Part shown: one piece after another, positions 58,101-64,000 of the stretch | Numbering within the stretch: position 1 is the stretch's first letter | Layout: each line of letters starts with the position of its first letter | Source of the DNA: an uncultured Cellvibrionales bacterium | GTDB taxonomy: Bacteria > Pseudomonadota > Gammaproteobacteria > Pseudomonadales > Dasaniaceae | Length of the DNA stretch: 64,000 nt | NCBI GenBank assembly: GCA_913019905.1 | Contig: CAJVZD010000008.1 | Location: forward strand, 62,001 to 126,000 | Direction of reading: 5' to 3' | The notes under the pieces: generated by a model | The model's input: the letters and a program-made list of their open reading frames with translations, nothing else | Databases searched by the model: none | Told to the model about the DNA's origin: nothing | Made by a program: the position numbers and the translations under genes

Positions 58101-58525
58101 ACCACGTCTTTACCTTCGTTGCTCGATTGCATTTGACGATGACTATCTAACAATTGCTGGATCTCATCAGTCGATGTCAGCGGTAAATCTCCATGAATGA
58201 CCATTAAGGACTCCACACCCTGCGCACCTAGACGAGCCGCTGCTGCATCTACAACATCAGTCAATCCAGATATGGGCTTAGCGCTATTCGCTTGCAGCTC
58301 GGTTTCGGACCAACATTCAATTCCGTAGTGTTCGGCCAATAGTGAAGCACTCGGATCGTCAGACACAATTAATGTTTGCTCTATCGATGGATGAGTCGCA
58401 AGCGCGTCGAGAACGTCTTCTACCATATTGTGGAAAAGACGCCTACGTTCCGTAGCAGACAAAACACCCGACAAACGTTTTTTAGCATTCACGAAATCTT
58501 TTAGAGGTAATAGTGCCCAAACCAT
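55193..58525 (-). CDS. CofC-CofG-CofH fusion, coenzyme F420 biosynthesis
   Basis: A 1110-residue protein joining three F420 enzymes. Residues about 1-235 are CofC (guanylyltransferase that activates the phospho-acid side-chain precursor with GTP): MVWALLPLKDFVNAKKRL, VIHGDLPLTS, then IVPDTINDGSNCMVC. After a linker, about 310-690 is CofG, a radical SAM domain with C348-x3-C352-x2-C355 (CRDVCHYC). The rest is CofH, a second radical SAM domain with C763, C767 and C770 (CYFKCQFC). CofG and CofH make FO from diaminouracil and tyrosine; fused CofGH is known as FbiC. Addition of CofC in front is unusual. Translation couples to cofD (TAATG overlap). Confidence 0.93.
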   Translation of the reverse strand: MVWALLPLKDFVNAKKRLSGVLSATERRRLFHNMVEDVLDALATHPSIEQTLIVSDDPSASLLAEHYGIECWSETELQANSAKPISGLTDVVDAAAARLGAQGVESLMVIHGDLPLTSTDEIQQLLDSHRQMQSSNEGKDVVSIVPDTINDGSNCMVCTPPNAIKFQYGQASFAKHRKVAAENGCVINVVNLATLALDIDNPSDIQHLLVHAQDTDHRTLQYLTDSGIAERMTVMIEQRPVENTSVVHSFDKHAKQQKTAMNETLVEKVVRVDVHSQLLDDQSKSAETLAITKAALAGDVPTKKLALALADNDDTASLMLLASHIRDRGFRNVVTYSRKIFIPLTHLCRDVCHYCTFAQTPKKVQAPYMTVEEVLSQVREGAAQGCKEALLTLGEKPELRYSAARNALAEMGFESTLHYVAHVAKAIIEETGVLPHINAGCMTEAEIAMLRPVSASMGIMLESSAQRLSEKGMPHYGSPDKDPAVRLDTIEIAGQANVPFTSGILIGIGETRLERIESLLELRDKHDKFGHLQEIIIQNFRAKDNTKMAQAPEPDLNELLWTISVARIIFGPSMSLQAPPNLSPGVLPKIIGAGINDWGGVSPVTPDFVNPEAPWPHLENLAKETANAGKVLHERLTIYPAFAVDGAKWLDTNLQTRIMRMVDAEGFPRVDSWAPGDDGELPDDITRLIYNYSPRQISDDVRELVSKAKNGKELTEGEIVRLFQTRGDDFSFVCQEADSMRLDINGDEVAYVVNRNINYTNICYFKCQFCAFSKGKLSENLRGRPYDLGFDEIERRCEEAWSRGATEVCMQGGIHPEYTGQTYIDILQSVKKATPEMHIHAFSPLEVWQGAATSNLPLSEYLQKLKDAGLDTLPGTAAEILDDEVRADLCPDKINTSQWLEVMEEAHKVGFKTTATIMYGHIERLEHWARHLLRIRQLQDRTGGFTEFVPLPFVHMEAPMYLKGNSRMGPTFREALLMHAVSRLTLSPLIENIQTSWVKMGELGVKACLHAGANDLGGTLMNETITRAAGADHGQECPPDEMDQWIKRAGRQSRHRSTIYSSVPQERIDMSYQAEALVSPINTPAKKYQRDERRTGDLILNNVDSQKAIN

Positions 58526-59565
58526 TAGCGATTTTCTCCGCTAGTCATACGTTTTGTTTCATTAGAGTTTTGCGTAAGTTGCTCTGCAAACGATAATACG
58601 TCTCGCGCCAGCTGAATACGATCAGCTAATGTCTTCATAACGGTCGGCACACAAGCTACTTTTGGACCATCGTTTTCGATACTACATGCTAAATCGCTAT
58701 CGGTTGCATCCAACACAAAGCCGCTCAATAACTCACCGTAAAATTCCGCCACGGCTTTAGCCGTTACGGGTAAATTCAGCTCTTTCATCATTTTTGCGGC
58801 GGGCCCTTTGATTGCTTGTCCGGCGACAATTGGCGATACGGCGATCACGGGCGCGCGTGACTTGAGCATGGCCTCTCGTACACCACTTAACATCAAAATA
58901 GGATCCACACTAACGAAGGGATTGGATGGACAGATAATGATCGCACCTAACTGATCGCTGTTGAGTAATTCCATCAGCGCTTTCGTCGGCTTTGCGGTAT
59001 CAATTCCAGCAAATGAATAACCAATGATTGCAGGCTCACATTGCTCGCGCACAAAATATTCTTGAAACGCAAGTAAGCCGGCATCAGTGGTTATTTGGGT
59101 GCGGACTGAATCGTTGGTCATCGGCAAAATCCGATGCGCTACACCTAACTTTTTTGAAAGATAATCCGTGACAGTCGACAAGCTATCGCCGCGACTTAAG
59201 CGCTGACTACGTTCCAGGTGCGTCGCAATATCTCGGTCTCCCAAACGAAACCAACTGTCCCCTCCCAGAGTCTCCAAGGCGTCCATGGTGTTCCAACTTT
59301 CATTGGCAAGGCCCCACCCCTGCTGCTGGTTGTTCATTCCCGCCAAAGTGTACATAACTGTATCGAGATCGGGAGAAATTGACAGGCCGAGATGGTTAAA
59401 ATCGTCTGCTGTATTTGCTACGACCGTTAACTGGGTGGCAGGCATGACTTTCGAAAGACCTAGCGCCAACTTCGCTCCACCTACACCACCGGATAAGGCA
59501 AGAACGTGCTTTCCAGCCAATTCGGAGGTCTCTGCAATCATAGGTTCTGATAGAAGTTGTGACAT
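58525..59565 (-). CDS. cofD: Phospholactate (or analogous) transferase CofD
   Basis: Transfers the activated side chain (phospholactyl, phosphoenolpyruvyl or phosphoglyceryl) from the GDP adduct to FO, giving F420-0. 346 residues. The family start is VLALSGGVGGAKLALGLS; further motifs are VANTADDFNHLGL, SPDLDTVMYTLAG, DSWFRLGDRDIATHL and the substrate-site region IICPSNPFVSVDPIL. It ends with TAATG overlapping the start of the CofC-CofG-CofH fusion, and follows cofE with 80 bp between. Assignment is secure by motif and neighbours. Confidence 0.95.
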   Translation of the reverse strand: MSQLLSEPMIAETSELAGKHVLALSGGVGGAKLALGLSKVMPATQLTVVANTADDFNHLGLSISPDLDTVMYTLAGMNNQQQGWGLANESWNTMDALETLGGDSWFRLGDRDIATHLERSQRLSRGDSLSTVTDYLSKKLGVAHRILPMTNDSVRTQITTDAGLLAFQEYFVREQCEPAIIGYSFAGIDTAKPTKALMELLNSDQLGAIIICPSNPFVSVDPILMLSGVREAMLKSRAPVIAVSPIVAGQAIKGPAAKMMKELNLPVTAKAVAEFYGELLSGFVLDATDSDLACSIENDGPKVACVPTVMKTLADRIQLARDVLSFAEQLTQNSNETKRMTSGENR

Positions 59566-59645
59566 TGGGAATCTACTTCAATTGTTGTTTAAATGTGCTA
59601 ACGATTAAGCGATATTTTGTTGGTGTTTTTTTAGCCAAAACAGCT

Positions 59646-60425
59646 TCAACGAAACATATCTACTGCTTTATCCCGGATTAAAGTTGAGATTCCAGAATCG
59701 GAATTTGACGATTTTACTGCAGACAGTTTGGCTCCTTTAATCAATACAACAGGGGCCCCTTCGTCAGCCTGCCCCATAAGAAAAGAAGCGCCTGCCGCCA
59801 GCTCGTCGGCGACGGCTACTTGAGTAATTTCCAGTGGCCTATCGTAGAGATCCTCTCTACCGATCAAATCTTCTAGTACTTCAAACCCAGAGCTGCCGAT
59901 TGCCATCCCCACGGTTCCATTCCTCCATGCCCTACCCGCGCTGTCATTGATAATTATATTAACCGTCTTTCCGGTGATTTTGTATAGGTCTTTGCGCAGA
60001 TTCGCCGCACTAACGTCAGAATCTAACGGAAGCAACAGCACCCGCGGATTATCATCTTCTGAGCTGATATTGGATTTGTCGATGCCCGCATTAGCGTGCA
60101 CATACCCCAGCTTATGTTCGACAATTACGACCCCCGGCCTTTGCCTAACGACCTCTTTCGATTCGGAGAGAATCAACTCTACCAGTCGAGGATCTTTATC
60201 AACCTGGACCGCGAGATTTTTCGCTTCTTCACTCGCAACTACGTCATTGAGATACGCATAGCGGTCTTCCGATTTCGATACAACTTTTTGTGCTACAACC
60301 AACACATCTTCATCGGCTAGAGACAGTTGTGATCTTGCTAGCGATTCAAGAATTTGCGTCGCTAGATTGTCACCGGGCTCAACAAGGGGAAAATCTATCA
60401 ATGCGTTAAATGTTATCTGCGACAT
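59646..60425 (-). CDS. cofE: F420-0:gamma-glutamyl ligase CofE
   Basis: GTP-dependent ligase that adds gamma-linked glutamates to F420-0. 259 residues, matching stand-alone archaeal-type CofE; the C-terminal nitroreductase-like FMN domain of mycobacterial FbiB (about 200 more residues) is absent. Motifs: LADEDVLVVAQKVVSKSED near 36-55, VIVEHKLGYVHANAGIDKSN, and INDSAGRAWRNGTVGMAIGS. It begins 4 bp after npdG, so the pair is translationally close. Substrate and number of glutamates not known. Confidence 0.95.
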   Translation of the reverse strand: MSQITFNALIDFPLVEPGDNLATQILESLARSQLSLADEDVLVVAQKVVSKSEDRYAYLNDVVASEEAKNLAVQVDKDPRLVELILSESKEVVRQRPGVVIVEHKLGYVHANAGIDKSNISSEDDNPRVLLLPLDSDVSAANLRKDLYKITGKTVNIIINDSAGRAWRNGTVGMAIGSSGFEVLEDLIGREDLYDRPLEITQVAVADELAAGASFLMGQADEGAPVVLIKGAKLSAVKSSNSDSGISTLIRDKAVDMFR

Positions 60426-60429
60426 GAAT

Positions 60430-61116
60430 CTATAGCTCGTCAGTTTCTAGCCCGGTGATACGAATTCCCGCGTGACACTTATACTGTTTATTAATAAAAA
60501 TCAGTACAGAGGTCAGTGCGTCAGCGGCGGCAGAGTTTGCAATGCTTCCACCGTGTAAGCCCCTCATCCCTGCGGCCTCAACCAGCTTGATAACTTCTGT
60601 TCTAGCGTCCTTTTTGTTCCCGCAAACGATTACATCACATTCTAGCCCGTGACCTTCTTGTAAATGGTGTGCAGCAACATTTTGAAATGCCGATACCACC
60701 CGAACATTATCTCCTAAAATTTCTTGTGCTATTGCTCCTGCTGACCCCTGCTCAGGCAACTGTACGCGCGCAACTTTAGGCGGGACTAGTGGAACCGTCA
60801 CATCAATTAAGATTTTTCCGTCCAGGGCACCTTTTACTAATTCGAGTGTATCTGCCTGGTGTGCAAACGGAACCGTCATTGTACAAATATCAGCGGTATT
60901 TGCGGCTGCCAAATTTTCCATTGCCAGCACATCTACGCCTTCAATACCGCGATCATTCATTACAACGGCTAAGTCATCTGCCGCCGCTTTAGCCTTTTCA
61001 GCGGTACGAGAACCAATGATAACTTGATAACCTGCTTGCGCCCAACGCCGAGCCAAGCCTGTGCCGAGATCTCCGGTACCACCTAATATTGCGATTACAG
61101 GTAATTTTTCACTCAT
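60430..61116 (-). CDS. npdG: NADPH-dependent F420 reductase (NpdG/Fno)
   Basis: Small dinucleotide-binding oxidoreductase that exchanges hydride between NADP(H) and F420. 228 residues. The N-terminal motif ILGGTGDLGTGLARRWAQAG with VIIGSRTAEKA is the F420:NADP oxidoreductase form of the Rossmann GxGxxG, followed by MTVPFAHQADTL and DVTVPLVPPK. First gene of the operon npdG-cofE-cofD-cofCGH and the only F420-using enzyme in the window. In bacteria it likely reduces F420 with NADPH for other enzymes. The ribosome site is AAGGG, some 12 bp before the ATG. Confidence 0.93.
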   Translation of the reverse strand: MSEKLPVIAILGGTGDLGTGLARRWAQAGYQVIIGSRTAEKAKAAADDLAVVMNDRGIEGVDVLAMENLAAANTADICTMTVPFAHQADTLELVKGALDGKILIDVTVPLVPPKVARVQLPEQGSAGAIAQEILGDNVRVVSAFQNVAAHHLQEGHGLECDVIVCGNKKDARTEVIKLVEAAGMRGLHGGSIANSAAADALTSVLIFINKQYKCHAGIRITGLETDEL

Positions 61117-61447
61117 AGTTAATGTTTTTCCCTTGTTTGATTGCGAATCGACAAATTGCTTATCAAGTCCTTACTCACCTAAACGGATCATTTAACGCCA
61201 TAGGAACAACTGTCGTCAATCACTTAAGCAGCCAAAACTTGGCAAACCGGGGTCGAGCCCGGTCGGTGAAAACTACCCTAACTTAAAGGTAATTAATTAT
61301 CGGTTCCGTATGGTAGGGAAAGTCGTCGGTGAGTACAAGACCGAGCAAGCTATCAATACTCGCTGTTTTAGCGTGGGAGGATAGACCGTGAGGACCCTGA
61401 CATTCGTAGGACGGCCACCACGGGTCAGTTGGTCACTGTCAAACTGA
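61117..61447. other. Leader region of the F420 operon, 331 bp
   Basis: Between the hybrid kinase stop and npdG start, both minus strand. It is richer in G and C than most gaps here and contains a hairpin ACCGGG (61246-61251) / CCCGGT (61258-61263) with loop GTCGAG, and a longer-range pair near 61393-61430 (GACCC/GGGTC). The F420 operon promoter should be here. No known RNA family was recognised. Confidence 0.45.
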
Positions 61448-63817
61448 TTAATTCTTGCGCAAAAAACGCTGTACGACGACTTCTAAATCTGCAATTTTTA
61501 CTGGCTTGGCGATGAAGTCGTCCATCCCCACATCAAAACAGACTTGCGCTTCCCCGGTCATTGCGTTCGCAGTCAACGCGACTATGGGAATTCTCTCAGC
61601 ATCGCTTTCAGATTCTCGGATTTGTATGGTCGCCTGATAACCGTCTAAAACCGGCATATTGCAATCCATAAAGATCATATCGTAGTTAAACTCTTTCCAC
61701 TTTTCTACCGCTTCCTCACCATTACAAGCGATATCGACCTCGCACCCCAAAATCGTGAGCATCCTTTGCGCAACGGTTTGGTTAACAAGGTTATCTTCAG
61801 CCAACAGAACTTTAACTTGATTTTCGATAACGGCCTGCGATGCATCTGTTATCTCACTAAATGAATAGGGCGTATAAAATGTTTTGCTGTTCGTTTCGGA
61901 CTTAATTTGATCAACCAAGGACCTAATGGTCTTACATAAATGGAACTCTTTCACTGGCCGAGTCAAATATCCATTGAAGCCCGACTCTTCAATCTCGGTG
62001 CTTTTTTCGTTACTGCTGTCCAGTGCGATCAGCACCAAAGCCAGAGAATCCATGCTTGCGTCGGACCGTAATTCTTTCGCGAACGTCTGGCAATCTTCAA
62101 ATCCTAGAACTTCATCGATGACGACAGCATCAAATGGCGCACCTAATTGCACAGACTCTATTAACAAGCGCTGGGCAATGTTGATCTCTTCGACATAAGT
62201 CACTTCCATCAACCAACGTTCGCACCACTCCTTAGTCAAACGATATTTACCGGTGACGTCACCCACTATCAGGATTTTTATATCTTTAGATTCGACAATT
62301 TCCGGCGGCGACTCCGTTGGTTGTCCCGAGAGTTTCAAGTCCAATAGAAATCGAAAGAGCGACCCAATGCCAACTTCACTTTCGACCTCAACGTTACCGT
62401 GCATCAATTTAGCCAAGCCAACTGAAATACTCAAACCCAAGCCCGTACCACCGAATTTTCTGGTAGTAGAACTATCCGCTTGAGTAAACTCATCAAATAT
62501 GTGGGACAACTTACCGGGGGCGATCCCTACACCGGTATCCTCTACTGAAAACTCGTATCGGCAATGATGCTGGTCGATTGGAACTGAAGAAACGTCAATA
62601 ATAATGCCGCCCGTGGTCGTAAACTTAACCGCGTTACTCAGGAAGTTCATCATTACCTGGCGGATTCTCCCGGGGTCGGAAATGACATTCTCTTCAAGGC
62701 CTTCAGCTATTCGCAACTGCACATAAATATTTTTTTCCGTAGCACGCAACTTCATTGCTTCCGCTATTTCTTCGAAAACATTTCTCAGATTTACCGGTAT
62801 GGCTTCGAGAGTCATTTTACCAGCTTCAATTTTAGAAAAATCGAGAATATCGTTGATTATCGCTAACAACGCATCGGCCGAGCTCTGAATAGTGTTTAGG
62901 CTATCTATCTGTTCGTCATCGAGATTACTGCCAACCAGTAATGACGCCATCCCAATGACACCGTTTAAGGGAGTCCGTATCTCGTGACTCATCGCCGCCA
63001 GAAACTGCGACTTAGCAATGTCGGCCTTCTCAGCTTGTTCTTTGGCAACTGTTAATTCATGGGTGCGCTGGTCCACTCGTTCTTCCAATAGATCTCGCGA
63101 GCGGGCTAGCTCTCTATCGCGATCCTGTACTTGTTGCAGCATGTTGTTAAAAATAGCGGTCAGTCGTCCGATGTCGTCACTATTAGTCACTGGAACTCTT
63201 ATACCGTAATCACCATTATTCGATATTTCCTCAGCCGCGCTGGAGAGCGCTTGTATTGGAGTACTGATACTTCGCTGAAAACGATAAGCGAGAAAGACTG
63301 CAACTAACATAGCCAGAATGCCCAAGGTAAGCTCTTGTATCAATACAAGTCTTAGCGCCGCGTAACTTTCGGTCATGTCATAACAAAGGTAGATCGTACC
63401 GACAATTTCATCGTCCAGATAAATCGGATCAAATAATTCAGCCAGGTCAGATTGATAGTGAAAGCCCATTTCGCCAACCGATGGTACGACCGCTTCTTCA
63501 TCAACACTAAAATAGGCGAAAAGTTCTTTATCGACTTTATAGATCGCCGCCATTTTAATTCCGGACACAACCTCGAGAGATTGCAAAGAATCCTTAGCGC
63601 TTATGGGCTCATCAAATACGATAGCGGGGGAATTACTGCTGCCTATTACCTGCGCATGGCTTTCTAGCAGGCTTTCGATATTTCCATGGAGGTTTTTGTA
63701 ATCGAGCAGCATACTAGCTGTCGTCACTACCAGAACGGCGATTCCGGTTACTACAATGACCAACTGATTGAGATTGGCGGCAACCGTCTTACCTTTACCA
63801 AATCCTACTATTTTCAT
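61448..63817 (-). CDS. Hybrid sensor histidine kinase with two receiver domains
   Basis: 789-residue membrane kinase. Order: membrane helix (about 15-42), periplasmic sensor region (about 43-150, CHASE8-like), second helix (about 158-180), HAMP (about 182-235), coiled linker, HisKA with phosphorylatable H278 in [11 protein letters not shown], ATPase with [24 protein letters not shown] and [10 protein letters not shown], then two receivers. Receiver 1 (about 500-620) has lost its acidic pair (ILIVGDVTG) and its Lys is Arg (YLTRPV). Receiver 2 is complete (LLAEDN, D718 in MDCNMP, FIAKPV). No partner regulator is adjacent; the stimulus is unknown. Confidence 0.93.
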   Translation of the reverse strand: MKIVGFGKGKTVAANLNQLVIVVTGIAVLVVTTASMLLDYKNLHGNIESLLESHAQVIGSSNSPAIVFDEPISAKDSLQSLEVVSGIKMAAIYKVDKELFAYFSVDEEAVVPSVGEMGFHYQSDLAELFDPIYLDDEIVGTIYLCYDMTESYAALRLVLIQELTLGILAMLVAVFLAYRFQRSISTPIQALSSAAEEISNNGDYGIRVPVTNSDDIGRLTAIFNNMLQQVQDRDRELARSRDLLEERVDQRTHELTVAKEQAEKADIAKSQFLAAMSHEIRTPLNGVIGMASLLVGSNLDDEQIDSLNTIQSSADALLAIINDILDFSKIEAGKMTLEAIPVNLRNVFEEIAEAMKLRATEKNIYVQLRIAEGLEENVISDPGRIRQVMMNFLSNAVKFTTTGGIIIDVSSVPIDQHHCRYEFSVEDTGVGIAPGKLSHIFDEFTQADSSTTRKFGGTGLGLSISVGLAKLMHGNVEVESEVGIGSLFRFLLDLKLSGQPTESPPEIVESKDIKILIVGDVTGKYRLTKEWCERWLMEVTYVEEINIAQRLLIESVQLGAPFDAVVIDEVLGFEDCQTFAKELRSDASMDSLALVLIALDSSNEKSTEIEESGFNGYLTRPVKEFHLCKTIRSLVDQIKSETNSKTFYTPYSFSEITDASQAVIENQVKVLLAEDNLVNQTVAQRMLTILGCEVDIACNGEEAVEKWKEFNYDMIFMDCNMPVLDGYQATIQIRESESDAERIPIVALTANAMTGEAQVCFDVGMDDFIAKPVKIADLEVVVQRFLRKN

Positions 63818-64000
63818 TAAGTACGTATTCCAAATCCAGACTGGAAGGCCTTTTACAACAAAGCTATTATTCTCTCGGATGTCGTAGGCAATCTTTGCGT
63901 TTTCAGTATAGCGTATTTCTGGGCTATTCTCAGTTACAGGGGGCTTGACCCCTAAAAAGAAAAATACAGATTGTACAATGAGGTTAACAGCCGCTAAAAA

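Noticed and set aside
61240..61265. Riboswitch for the F420 operon
   Set aside because: Only a short hairpin is seen; no match to a known riboswitch core could be recognised, so it is kept only as an unexplained leader.

Overview
The window looks like a chromosomal segment of a gammaproteobacterium of the marine Pseudomonadales/Cellvibrionales type. This rests on conserved gene blocks: lptG-lptF diverging from pepA-holC-(PA3833-like gene)-valS, mazG-relA-cysM-acpS-recO-era-rnc-DUF4845-lepB-lepA, rseC-rseB-rseA-rpoE diverging from nadB, and ygfX-sdhE diverging from ygfZ. GC content is moderate (near 45% by eye). I see no insertion sequence, prophage, CRISPR array, rRNA or convincing tRNA gene. 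The species cannot be fixed from the sequence alone.

Layout. 1-1.5 kb: a two-component pair, with the kinase cut by the window edge exactly at its H-box histidine. 1.8-12.6 kb: RDD membrane protein, the LPS export permeases LptG/LptF, PepA, the DNA polymerase III chi subunit, ValS, a PP2C phosphatase and a membrane-anchored cold-shock-domain protein. 12.7-20.1 kb: an M18 aminopeptidase, a beta-hydroxyacid dehydrogenase, a three-gene operon of exported proteins (two paralogous 'PDLNG' proteins plus DUF6152), a small conserved protein and an MFS transporter. 20.4-25.8 kb: tsaB, a YoaA-type helicase, mobA, adk and mazG. 25.8-41.8 kb: the large housekeeping and envelope-stress block described above; pdxJ and rlmD, often found inside this block, are missing. 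A strong sigma-E-type promoter precedes rpoE. 41.9-47.5 kb: YgfZ, an HDOD protein, Ung, the molybdenum-cofactor genes mocA and xdhC, and a GGDEF protein.

47.6-61.1 kb is the accessory part. A phosphotransferase of the APH family, a nitronate-monooxygenase-like flavoprotein and an unusual SDR-fold protein lie divergent to an acyl-CoA dehydrogenase. The SDR-fold protein lacks the SDR glycine motif and catalytic lysine. It carries instead both signature motifs of halohydrin dehalogenases (T-x4-Y-x-G and S-x12-Y-x3-R). After an AraC/GyrI regulator and a PLP aminotransferase comes a compact four-gene operon for the deazaflavin coenzyme F420: npdG-cofE-cofD-cofCGH. Its last gene fuses CofC, CofG and CofH in a single 1110-residue protein. 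The operon appears to encode FO synthesis, side-chain activation and transfer, glutamylation and NADPH-linked redox cycling, but no F420-using enzyme other than NpdG is in the window. A hybrid histidine kinase with one apparently inactive receiver domain closes the window.

The two observations most worth following are the F420 operon with its triple fusion and the halohydrin-dehalogenase-like gene. All functions come from reading motifs and gene order; no database search was run.
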